DNA from: Emydura subglobosa
Lineage: Eukaryota > Chordata > Testudines > Chelidae
Direction of reading: 5' to 3'
Assembly: GCA_007922225.1 (NCBI GenBank)
Contig: ML679969.1
Coordinates: 21,697,628 to 21,761,627, forward strand
Length of the DNA: 64,000 nucleotides
Part shown: one piece after another, positions 1 to 10,285 of the stretch
Layout of the letters: every line of letters starts with the position of its first letter
Numbering within the stretch: position 1 is the first letter of the stretch
Position numbers and translations under genes: made by a program
Notes under the pieces: model-generated
Databases searched by the model: none
The model's input: only the letters and a program-made list of their open reading frames with translations
Told to the model about the DNA's origin: nothing

Positions 1-479
1 CTAATATTTGCATCGGGAATAAACATGGAAGAAACGATTTCCTGATCCGATCACCACTTCCTCTGGATAGAAATCATTGCTTTTCTCAACCCTGGAATCA
101 AAAAATAGTCTGAAATATAAATGGCCCTAGCCATCTTCCTCTGATTCATAAAAGTTCATGATTCTAAGTAACTTTCAAATGGTCCCAAAGGATACAAGGA
201 ACCAGACACAGACCCAAAGTTCTGACAGTCATTATTGACAACATAAACATCTGATGTCCTATGTCACTGATATTTTGCTCTTGGTGTCTCATTGCAACAC
301 AGATGGCCTTGATTCATAGATGAGCTGTGCCAGATGATGTAGGAAAGCAGAAGGTAAAAATGCCGGTGGCTCAAGGAAACACTTTTTCAGGTCCACAACA
401 GCACAAGAACAAGGCCTTCTTGAAAACACAGACCTCAGCAATTGTCTTTTGTGAAATCACATCGCCCACAGATGCCGTG
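1..479. other. 5' window edge, nothing recognised
   Basis: AT-rich intergenic DNA. I see no protocadherin motif, promoter element or recognisable repeat here. The short open frames have no protein-like composition. Confidence 0.5.
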
Positions 480-760
480 TGGGAGGTCCTGGCCACAATG
501 TGTGAAATGAATCTTTGCCCGTGTGCTGCTGAAAACCTGCGAAGAGCACATCGGTCCCCTACTGAAGGAAATAATCAATATATCCTTCAGGGAAGGCACT
601 CTCCCAGACACTCTGAAATGGACCATAAACAATCTGATTCCCAGGAAATCGTCACTGCATGTCAATAACCTTTCCGATCTTTCCTTATCCTACCTTTATT
701 GGGTAAAACCAACCTGTAATTAGCTGAACTGCTGGACTTTTCCCAGTCCGAACTCAGTCC
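480..760 (+). mobile_element. Degraded non-LTR retrotransposon reverse transcriptase fragment
   Basis: Plus-strand translation around 520-720 contains LLKEIINISFREGTLPDTLK, followed by a decayed 'NNLSDLSLS' segment. This matches the spacing of the LINE reverse transcriptase segment in which 'FPDxLK' is followed by 'NNYRPISNLPFLGK'. Decayed sequence with stops continues to about 900. The L2/CR1 group is the best guess. No open pol frame survives, so this is an old relic. Confidence 0.5.
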
Positions 761-1795
761 ACACAGCTATGCTGCTGTTGATGGGTAACCACCTCAAAAA
801 CAAAGACAACGGACAAACATGAGGGCTTAGACTTCCGGATCTATCAGCTTCCCTGGGGAACAATGATCACAAGAAGTTGCTGTCACTCTTCAAAACCGAT
901 CATAACTAGAGAGGGAACTCTCCTACGGTTCCCATTCAATAGATTCCAGAGATTCATGAAGGGCAACAACTTCTCCTCCCCTAAAGATCTTACGAGATCT
1001 TACTGGGATCCCTTACATTCTGAGTTCCTCATAGCAGGGAACGTGTTTTTACGTGTTTGAAAAGCACCAGAAGGTATTCAACACAAGAGAAAATACATAA
1101 ATAAGCAGTCCGTCTCTTTTCCTTTTCAGTCTATATATGAAATCTCTTTAAACAGGTCCAGTGCGTTCATAGGCTCAAATGCTTCCAACACATGGATAAA
1201 TGTCTTTATGTCTCCTTACAACCTTCCGACTCTAATCACAAATTTGAGCAATGCTTTTTCCTCTATCCAGGCATTATAATAACTGAATTAATTAAATTCG
1301 TGGGCCAAATGAATCTAATAAAGAGCAAAATAGCTTAATCGTAAAGTAAACATGTTATAGTTTCATGACAAAAAGAGTTAAATAAATCAAATATCTAAAA
1401 TCTAAAACCAAGCATATCAAAATAGTTTACCTATATCTATTAAACATATACTCAAGCTTCTATAAGCAACAAATTAAATATAACATATGTCATATATTGA
1501 GAAAGTAAATAAATAGAGTCGATTGGCAGTACATAATAAAACAGATGCCAAACACTGAAAAATCCTGAGGAACATGGCTGCTCCATAAAACGAGAAGAGA
1601 ATTGTATAAACTAATAGTTCACCTGGTCATCGGAAAAAATTGCAAAGAGTTATTTTGAAAATCTGGGTTATTCCCAACATGTGTAGCATCTTTGAAATGA
1701 TGATTTAAGAGACTGAGGACAATGTATTGGGGATAGTGCGCCCATCCCATAATAATTAGCGTTTGCTCTATACTGTTCGGATTTCTTATTATCGT
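761..1795. other. AT-rich intergenic DNA, nothing recognised
   Basis: Apart from a possible decayed continuation of the LINE fragment up to about 900, I see only AT-rich sequence with no coding or repeat signature. Confidence 0.4.
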
Positions 1796-2045
1796 AATGG
1801 TTCTTATTTCCTCAGTATGGAGTTCCAGAATGACCTGGTTCAGTGGCCTTCAGCGTCTGGTAGGAAAGCCAAGAATTCTGACCAGAATTTCCACTATTGA
1901 CATCACAAGGTAACCCACCTTTGCTGCTCTGGGAACCAGGTCATTAACAGGGAAAGCGCTATTTTGAAGAAGGTATAAAATGAAGGGGGCATCATCATTT
2001 GTAACGATTCTAAAAATTCATTGAAAAAGTATCCAGCTGTCATGG
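1796..2045 (-). pseudogene. Relic of a protocadherin EC6 segment
   Basis: The plus strand reads like the antisense of the intact genes' EC6 block: 'ggtaggaaagccaagaattctgacc', then the 'ggtaacccacct...gggaaccaggtcatta' segment, then 'gtataaaatgaagggggc'. These correspond to QNSWLSY, GYLVTK...LVPRSAE and FILYPLQ in the intact genes. Only about 250 bp remain and the frame is broken. It lies about 660 bp beyond the end of exon A and represents either a dead variable exon or a partial duplicate. EC6 is the most conserved part of these exons, which may be why it is all that is still recognisable. Confidence 0.75.
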
Positions 2046-2069
2046 AGGCAAGACAATTCTGTAAAGAAG

Positions 2070-2450
2070 AACAGAATTACACTAATACCTGAGAGAGCGG
2101 CTAACCTACTCCAAGTGGGTGGGGCTACAATGTTGGAGTGGGTTATGAGGCCCCTTATGGAGCATACTTCGACTACCTTAATTGGGCTCTGGGCAACAGT
2201 GAGTCAACATAACAGTATGGAACTGGCTGGCATTCATTTATCATCTCCAATTCTCCGTTAACCCACAATTGTGGCAACTCCTGATTTTGTAATAACACCA
2301 GTTCTCCTTACCAAAGGCATAAATCAATACATGCTATGAGAAGGTTCCAGAATATTTCCAAAAAACAGTAAGCTAATAATGTCCTTATAACTTGCATACA
2401 CAATTCACCATTAGTATTTTAATATTCTCCACATTTTTTCACATCTGTTC
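2070..2450. repeat. 3' flank of exon A, paralogous to the 3' flank of exon D
   Basis: This noncoding stretch aligns by eye with 26640-26990, downstream of exon D. Shared pieces are 'ccaagtgggt', 'ggagtg...ttatg', 'ccttaattgggctctgg' versus 'ccttaattcggtcctgg', 'tttatcat', 'taatgacaccag...ttct' and 'gaatatttcc'. The match is interrupted by many substitutions and indels. It shows that exons A and D arose by an old block duplication that included downstream DNA. Confidence 0.7.
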
Positions 2451-2703
2451 ATTGCTGAAGAGATCTAATAATCCAAATATTTCTACACCAAAACACATAA
2501 ACTACTAGATATTAAAGGTACACAGTTCAATACTAAACTCCAATTGTATGAACCAATATCTACAAGTAAGTTAGAGGAAAAAGGAGTAGCTTTCTGAATA
2601 ACTCTCAAAAATGAAAACTTCTCTGATATTATCTTTTAATGATGGGCATAAGTTAAATAAATAACGAAATTAAATTAAAAAAATATAGAAGATCAGAAAT
2701 TAA

Positions 2704-2713
2704 TCTTACCTGG
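2704..2713 (-). other. Splice donor of exon A
   Basis: The minus strand reads CCAG|GTAAGA. The exon ends after a complete glutamine codon (phase 0), the phase used by Pcdh variable exons that splice to constant exons. The acceptor is not in the window. Confidence 0.8.
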
Positions 2714-5142
2714 TTCGCTGAGTCTATGTCCGTGTTCAGATGAACGTTATTAAGAAGATCCTGTTCTTTCTCTGAGTCCGTCCCAGCATTGACATGCTGA
2801 GGTGGAAGAGAGGGGATAATAGGTCTGAGGAATTTGAATTCGCTGTTTCCTGATCCAGTTGTTAAACACACTTCATAACGAAAACTCTGAGACAGAGTTC
2901 CGTTACCTGTTACATCTACCAAATTATTTTGGAAGTTGCTATCGCCATAACAATTGCCAGAAGCAGACATGTATTTTTCTGTATAATGTCTTCGTCTATA
3001 AATCTTGATAAATATAACTACTATTATTGAAATCAAAAAAACAAACGATACTAAACACAAGGAAAGTATTAAGTACGTAGTTAACGTGCCATTCTCCTCC
3101 TCTTCCACAGCTGCCTCTGTAAAGTGCATGTATAACTCTGAAAACCCATCCACTAGAGCTATATTTAGAGTGGCAGATGAAGAAAGGGGTGATTCACCAC
3201 TGTCTCTAACAACCACAATGAGTTTTTGCTTCATCGTATCTCGGTCTGTTATTAGCCTCGTGGTTCTTATTTCACCATTTTGGGAAGCCATAGTAAATAG
3301 ACCTGGGTCTGTGGCCTTCAACAAGTGGTAGGAGAGCCAAGAATTCTGACCGGAATCCCCATCCACAGCCACCACCTTCGTCACAAGGTAACCCGCCTCC
3401 GCCGATCTGGGAACCAGGTCATTAGCGGGGGAGCTGCTGTTCTGCAGAGGGTATAAAATGAAGGGGGCGTTGTCATTTGCATCAGTTATAACAACCCTGA
3501 CAATGACTTCAGAGCTCAGTGGAGGGGACCCGCCATCTGCTGCTCTCACTGTAGCCTGGAACTCTTTTATCTGTTCATAGTCCATGGATCGCAGAGCGTA
3601 CACATTCCCATTTTCCGAGTTTATCGAGATATAGGAGAGCAGCGGGAGGTCACCTACCTCCGCGGGCAATAGAGAGTATGTCACTTTGGCATTTTGCTCT
3701 GAGTCCGAATCAAAAGCGTTGACTTTCCCTATCAATACGGCGGGGCCGTTGTTTTCTCGGACATACATAGTGTATGATGCCTGACTGAACTCCGGGGAAT
3801 TGTCATTAATGTCGGATACTTTCACGGTGATTCTCTCCTCAGTGGAGAGACTGGGAGATCCCAAATCCGTTGCTGTGATGGTTATGTTATACTCCGATAC
3901 TTTCTCTCGGTCAAATGTATTTTCTGTCACTAAAGAATAGGAATTTTTTGAGGTTGGTTTTACGGAAAATGGAATATCATCTTCTATGGAACAGACTATT
4001 CTGCCATTGTCCCCAGAGTCCCGGTCTCTGACATTGAAAAGAGCCACCACTGTCTCAGGAGAGGCATCTTCAGGTATCGGGCTATTAAGTGATGTTACTT
4101 TCACCTCTGGGGCGTTGTCATTCACATCCACCACCTCTACCAGGACTTTGCTATGCGCTGACAGCCCTCCGCCATCTGTAGCTTGAACGTCTATTTCATA
4201 GGTTTCAGTTTCTTCAAAATCCAGTGGTCCCAAAAGTCGAATATCTCCGGTTACTGGGTTTATGCCGAATGCGTTGACATTCTTTTTGGATTTTTGGCTA
4301 AATGAATACGATATTGCCCCATTAATTCCTTCGTCTGAATCAGTTGCGGAAACTGTCACAACCACCAAATCTTGTTCGGAATTTTCCAAAATCTGAGCTC
4401 TATAAAGAGTTTGGGAAAACTCGGGAACATTATCGTTGCTATCCAGAACAATGATTCGTACCTGTGCAGTACCGGACCTCGGTGGGGAGCCTCCGTCTAT
4501 CGCAGTCAGTATGAAGCCGATCTCTGCCTGTTTTTCTCGATCCAAAGGTGTCTCCAACACCAACTCTGCGTACTTCCTGCCGTCGCTGCGATCGCGAGTG
4601 TATACGCGGAAATGGTCGGTTGAACTGATGGCATAGCTCTGCAGGCTGTTGTTCCCAACATCTAAATCCTGGGCATTTTCCAGCGGGAATCGGGACCCAG
4701 GCGGAGTGGTTTCGGGCATCTTTAGAAGCAGCTCATTATCTGAGAACTCTGGAGAATGATCATTTACATCAAGAACCCGCACCTCAGCCCGATAAGACTG
4801 CAATGGATTTTCCAGGATTATTTCAAAATGCAGAATGCAGGGATCCACTTCCCCGCACAGTTCCTCTCTGTCCAGTTTCTCTTTAATAAATAAATCCCCG
4901 GTATTGCTGTTTAGCCGGAAATTCTGGCGGCTGCCTTCGGAAATCAGACGAGCCCTGCGAGCAGACAGTCTCTTCGGGTCTAGCCCTATATCCTTTGCTA
5001 CGTTAGCCACAAAGGTCCCGCTTTCCATTTCTTCAGGCACAGAATAGCGAACTGTTCCGGATCCCATCGCCCACACACAAAGAAATAAAACGAGAAACAT
5101 GACTTGCCTTCTGAAAGCTGCTCTCCTCTGCTTATCCGCCAT
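2710..5142 (-). CDS. PCDHB-like: Clustered protocadherin variable exon A (beta-like)
   Basis: Encodes a neuronal homophilic adhesion protein of the clustered protocadherin family (811 codons). The ATG at 5142 opens a signal peptide (hydrophobic LVLFLCVWAMGSG, residues ~16-29). EC1 contains the CX5C loop at residues ~96-102 (CGEVDPC). Six cadherin repeats follow, with linkers such as [27 protein letters not shown] and [10 protein letters not shown] single transmembrane helix lies at ~687-714 and is followed by a 97-residue tail with [17 protein letters not shown]. In the family EC1-EC4 give trans recognition and EC5-EC6 give cis dimers. The open frame continues 18 codons past CAG|GTAAGA, so I end the exon at the phase-0 donor (2710/2709). 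Late EC4 to the tail is almost identical to exon D, and EC5-EC6 is also almost identical to exon B, which indicates gene conversion. The paralogue number is not assignable. Confidence 0.95.
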
Positions 5143-5283
5143 TCTTAATGTGAAAATATAAAGAGTTCTGTAGTGAATAATATCACTTGCTGCAGTCTCT
5201 TCTGCAGTTCCGGAGAGCTATAGCTCCTGCGTACATAAACTATCCCAGTCTCGCGCGAATGTTTCAGGTTGGGGATCTCTGTT

Positions 5284-5314
5284 CTCCTTAGCCAATACTG
5301 CCACCAAGCGCCTC
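5284..5314 (-). promoter_or_regulatory. Pcdh promoter CSE (CGCT box), exon A, divergent core
   Basis: Lies 142-172 bp upstream of the exon A ATG. The minus strand reads GGTGGCAGTATTGGCTAAGG, aligning with GGTGGCGCTGTTGGCTAAGA at exons B and D. The element is the CTCF-linked promoter motif of clustered Pcdh genes. Here the CGCT core reads CAGT, so binding may be weakened. Confidence 0.7.
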
Positions 5315-6534
5315 AGTTGATAGTGATTGGATTTTGAATCGATTTACCAAAAGACGGAATTTTGGTGTCTATTTACCAGCAGCTGCCAGTCTCTCGTGTA
5401 AATTAATTATCATGTAAATGGAACAATCTCACTGGCAAAATATTTAGATCTGTTTAGTGTAAAACAGAAGTGAATCTAAAAGGCAATGTAAAAGGTAGAG
5501 ATCGAGGTATCTCTTATGTGCATATTTACAATTTGAAAATTCTGATTATTCTGAAAATCCCGTTCCTCCTCTGGAAGACTCTTTTATAACACAAGAACTT
5601 CACTTGGAGGCAAGCTGTCAGATTTTTCAGTTCCTTACAACCGCCCTATAGTTACTAAATCCGTGAAAAAAGTACCCAGACACTACAGTAGACTTCTGAA
5701 TCCACTGAATCTTGAGAGAGCACCGACTAGAAAAATAATACGGAATGTTTGATATATAATTTGTAATTTTTATTTTTGGTACATCGCTCAGGACAGAGTT
5801 ATTTCATTAGTTAGCGATATATTCCCAAGTATTTCAAATGTTGAGCCATATCCTGCCCTTGAATTTTAAGTGGGAAGTCTCAGTGGCTCCACCCCGTAAT
5901 AACATGCCCCCTCTGAGCAATTATTACCCAAGTGAGTCTTGGTTTGGGATTGGTGTTTTTCTTTTTCCTTTATTCTGCCACACCAGTCTGACTATTTTTC
6001 CCCCTAGATTAATATGTTCAGTGTATGTTAATACGTCACAGAATCTGACTAGAACACGAAATGTTATTTTCAAGCAAAACTAACAGGTGTGACAATCCTT
6101 ATTTTCACAGCTAATAAAGCCTTTATTTTAATTCATTTTATAAGAGTTTCCTGAGCGAGCTGGTTGGGGCACTGCTGAATTAGAGTGCTAGTTCTATTCC
6201 AGAAATTAGCATATTAAAACAAAAATCTGTAAGTCTCTTTTGGACTGGGATAATTCCTCAGCACTCTTTAAGAGGAACAATCATATCAGGATTTCAACCT
6301 TTTTCAAGTTGACAAGGCTAGCTTTTCCTCTCTTAGTTTGGAATGGAGGGGAGGGAGGGAGAGATGCTTCTTTCTTGGGAAAAATCAGGGTTACATCTTT
6401 AATTGGAATGTCATAGGATGTACATAATATTTTCTAACATTTACAATTTTACATACGTCTGTGTATTAACTATGTATATATATCTATATATCTATACCAA
6501 AGAGGCAGAGATGATATCAATGTAATGTGATGCT
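5315..6534. other. Intergenic DNA upstream of exon A
   Basis: AT-rich, with a short TA-rich simple repeat at about 6473-6497. No gene, relic exon or promoter element seen. Confidence 0.5.
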
Positions 6535-7060
6535 GGCACACCAGGTGCCAGCTCATGCCAAAGTTCCAGGCGAATTCACAAATGTATTAGTATAGATTAA
6601 CGTGGTTGTTAAATGTATAAGAATGTATTTGGTGTCTAAACTACATGAAAACTAATGGGATATTATATGCATTGTTTTCACTTATATGTATCCTGTTATA
6701 CTGTAATAGCAAACAGTTACAGTGTGTATATTCCTGTAACCTATTAAAGGAGAAGAAGCGTTGTGTAATGCAATAAAGAACTTTAACAGGAAAGTGCTAA
6801 TTTTAAGGTAAGACGTGTGTGTGGATCAAAGATTCTAAATGTACTACTATCTGTCCACCAACCAAAGAAAGAGTCCGCGTTGGAGGTGACCCTGTCAGCT
6901 TGTTTTCTGTGAGAAGAAGCTACAAGCATGAATTCAGGGAAAGATCCTGCATCTCTAGTCTGTTTGGATTCTTACAGGGAAGGGTACCAGAAGCAAAGCA
7001 GAGATCTCCAGAAACAATCTGGCTACCCTGAAAAGTCTTTTAGGAAACTGGCAGTTTATT
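6535..7060 (+). repeat. Interspersed repeat family 'A', copy 1 (diverged)
   Basis: Begins with 'ccaggtgccagctcatgcc', which recurs at 22012 ('ccaggtgccagctcatgcc') and, in reverse, near 57650. The following 'taagaatgtattt...gtctaaactacat' resembles 'taagaatatgttt...gtttagatttt' at 22127-22150. The right end is uncertain. The structure looks like part of an LTR-type element, but no terminal repeats were found for this copy. Confidence 0.5.
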
Positions 7061-8149
7061 ACATTTCTGCTACCATTTGAAATTATAGACTGTGACTCAT
7101 CTGTAGGTATATTTTTGACTTCTTGTTCATCACAAACTCCTGGAGTTAAAATTAGTACTGCACACAGCATCGAGTATTCAACACATATGTGAGGAGAGAC
7201 AGAGAGAGTTATCCCACAAAGATATTCTTGATAAAATGGTTGCAGCAAAATCAGTTATATATTTGTACATTCATTTATAATTGTGTAATGAGGGTGGAAT
7301 GGATCTGGAGATTGGGAGAAAAGACACTAGGCATACCTAATGTTACTATCAACTTCTTAACATGGATGGCTTTTCAGTAGCTATTTAGTGTTTCTGTGAA
7401 GTCAGTTGTTGGTTAGAATCGGGATCATATAGTGGACGAGTGTCGGCATTAGAAAAAAAAGCAACAACAGATAAAGCTGATTGTCATCCTTTTCCTGGTA
7501 GTCTCAACAGAAAGAAGGACTGAACTATTAATTGAATTCATGAGCTTGCCACTCATTCATGAGGAGCTTGGAAGGTGGCATAGCTACTGCCGATGAAGAA
7601 ATTGCCATGGAGGTAAATATAACATTTTACTTCTATACAATCCAGCAATGGGCACCCACACTAATATTTACTTATGATTGCGATTCAATCTTGTGTCCAC
7701 TATAGATATAGGGGGAGGAAAATTCAGCTGTAGTGTTAGCGGATACAATTTCACAGAGAGTCCAAGCTAATCGGCAACATTTTCTCTTCTCCTCAACACC
7801 CGTGTGTAGATCTTGTCACCATCTGTGCCTAGGGTAGCCTAGTGAAAATGCCAAGGTCAGGGCAGGCTGCAAAAAGGAGAGCAGATTCTCCCAAAATTGG
7901 TGGCTAACACTAAAGTGAGATTCACTAACCAGTTACAAACAATGCTCCTCATTCCCCATACTGGTTATCAAGAGGCTAAAACAAGAAATTACACAGCCTC
8001 TATATTGCATTTTAGCCTCTGGCTCCCAATCAGCAACTAGCTCCAGTGAAGAGATAAGTTATTTAAAACTCTATTCCCTTTACCAAAATATTCTCCTGAT
8101 TCCCAAAGGGTCAACCACATTGCCAGATTAATATTAATTTCGATCATAC
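7061..8149. other. Intergenic DNA, nothing recognised
   Basis: No gene, promoter element or clear repeat seen. Short open frames here are not protein-like. Confidence 0.4.
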
Positions 8150-8910
8150 TCAAAATGTCATGCTGCCAGTCAATCCTTTAGTTTTAAAACTAAAGGTTTA
8201 TTATAAAAGAAAGAAAGAAACAATCTGAGAGATATTAAATGACCAAAGCTATCATATACATATAAATGACTTCAAAGTCCATATATATTAGATTCTCAGC
8301 GGTATTGTCATTTGCAAGCTTGTACAGATCCTGTGGAGTACATCCAGTACCTGGCTGGGTCTCAGTCCTTTCTATCACAGTTTCAGATGTAGAATAGTTG
8401 ATCCAGAAGTAGGAAGCAAGAATGATGACAAAATGGAGATGGTGAAGCTGCATTTTATAGTTTCCGCCATGTGGCTTGTACATCCAGTGTTTCAAAGACA
8501 AGCTCATAGCATATCGATAGGGAAAAGATCTCAGAGTTCCTGTCCACAGCATCTCACTACATATTCTGATGATCAATAGCTGTAGCACCTGGCTCCTCTC
8601 CCTGGGCCCATTTTTTAGCTGAGGCCCCTGACTGGCCCTCAATCAGCCTGGACAGTGCTGAGGCTAATCTGTTGGGGGGTGTCACCCAGTAGCAGAGCAC
8701 AAGTTTTAGCTACAGAATATCATACATATTCATAAGTTACAGTACAAACATGATACATACATATAGATAAGATTATCATACTTAACAAATTATAGCCTTT
8801 CCAATTATTCCTGACATGCCATATCTCATGGGAATTATTGCAATTTTGGTATATTGATATCAATAATATTATAAATGGTCACCCCTAATTCAGACAGCGT
8901 CACAGACACT
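8150..8910 (-). repeat. Possible LTR-like interspersed element
   Basis: This block differs in texture from its flanks. It has an AATAAA-type signal read on the minus strand near 8198 ('tttattataaaag' on plus) and a palindromic 'agttttaaaact' at 8180-8191. The style resembles a minus-oriented LTR. I found no convincing terminal dinucleotides or target-site duplication, so the identity is tentative. Confidence 0.3.
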
Positions 8911-10281
8911 ACAGTGCATGACTACGTGACTGGCTCCCATGTGACTGGCTCCTCACATGTAATTATAGCACATACCATCTCTCTCTCTCTTTCTTTCTGT
9001 GAATGCGCGCGCAAACACACACGTACTTAGTACTCAGATAATACACCGAAATGGAAGCATGAGAAAAAAAGAGAGACAGAAAGACAGAGACAAAGAGAGG
9101 AAGGTGGAAAGACTTACAAACAGACGAAGGATGTAACCTTCAAAATGCAAAGAGTTATTTTCTTATCCTCAGTGCCTCTTGTCAAAATACCATTAAACCA
9201 TTCAGTATTGGCACTGAAATCTTCACCAAAACTAATTATTTTATGCCATGTTTTTCATGATAATAAGACTTTGCAATTTGAATGTAGCTTCTTAAATGTT
9301 AAATGTTAAAAGTTTATATACTTGTCGATATTTTAAATATTTATTTTGTCCTAATTTCTCTTTTCTGTAACCAGTTAATTGTGCTCTAAATCAGATGGAA
9401 TAGCAAGGAAGAAAAGAAAAAAGAAATGCAATTTACTAATACATTTAACAGGATATGAGGGATTTATATACTGATCCAGCTTTCCGGAAACAACGAATGC
9501 ACAAAGAATTGGAAAACACACCATTAACCCCCGCATAGAATAAATGTAAGGAAAATAACCTGAAGCCATTAATTTACATTTTCAAAACTTTAATTAATGG
9601 AGTTGACTGTTCAATGTGTGTCCTTTTACGATTCCTAGATATCGATCCATTTGAGAGATATTAACTAAGCACCGCCAGAATATGAATACTAGAAATACAC
9701 CGTGAAAGGTGCCTCGTGAAACCTTGATAGGCCCAGGACAACAATGATCTTTTTTAAGAGCACAAATGGGCGCTCTCAGAACAGTTGATTACACTCTGAA
9801 GAGCAGTAAATGAGGATGTTCTTTACTACTTCCTTAGAAAACACATCACTCATTTTCGCACACACTGACTTCTATTGCAACCGATCGCTCAGAATCCTTT
9901 CTGCAATCTCTCTCTTCCTTGCCAAAGATTTAATGACTATTTTTCAATCATTGAAACCGTTTTAATTTAACATTGCAAAGAAACATTTTAAATTCCACTT
10001 CCGAGAAATTAATAAATTAACGTCTTTAAGAAAAGTAACAACGATATCTCAACTACCTTAGAAAGTAAAATTATATAACTAGCTACCACCAGTAATAAAA
10101 TCACTTCCATACACCTATAAACATATACTGGAGGAAATGCAGAGGGAGAGTGCTAATATTTCAACATAAAAGCTCAATTATTATTACTGAAATCTATAAA
10201 TATGTTAGCACAATAATTAATTGTATATTGCACTAGTAAAAGAGATAGGAAAAATTATATATAAGCAGCAGAGAGTCTCAC
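8911..10281. other. 3' flank of exon B and intergenic DNA
   Basis: Contains a pyrimidine tract of CT and CTTT units at 8972-8998 and a purine-rich GA tract at 9061-9105. The DNA next to exon B is AT-rich. No gene is seen. Confidence 0.45.
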
Positions 10282-10285
10282 CTGG
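10276..10285 (-). other. Splice donor of exon B
   Basis: The minus strand reads CCAG|GTGAGA after ...ESAGQ, phase 0. The constant-exon acceptor is not in the window. Confidence 0.75.

Noticed and set aside
435..668. Small genes on both strands at the left edge
   Set aside because: The plus-strand reading resembles a LINE reverse transcriptase in a neighbouring frame, and the others have no protein-like features.
2653..2709. Extra C-terminal residues of exon A beyond the donor
   Set aside because: They are read from intron sequence after a consensus GTAAGA donor and are not shared with other exons. Retained only as the unspliced alternative.
3005..5047. Plus-strand open frames inside exon A (and the same in exons B-F)
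   Set aside because: They are antisense shadows of the cadherin coding sequence, recurring at the same positions in every paralogue.
2710..5142. Alpha-protocadherin identity
   Set aside because: The tail lacks PxxP-rich alpha features and has the beta-type YEVCLT...EFKFL block. EC1 also lacks an RGD.
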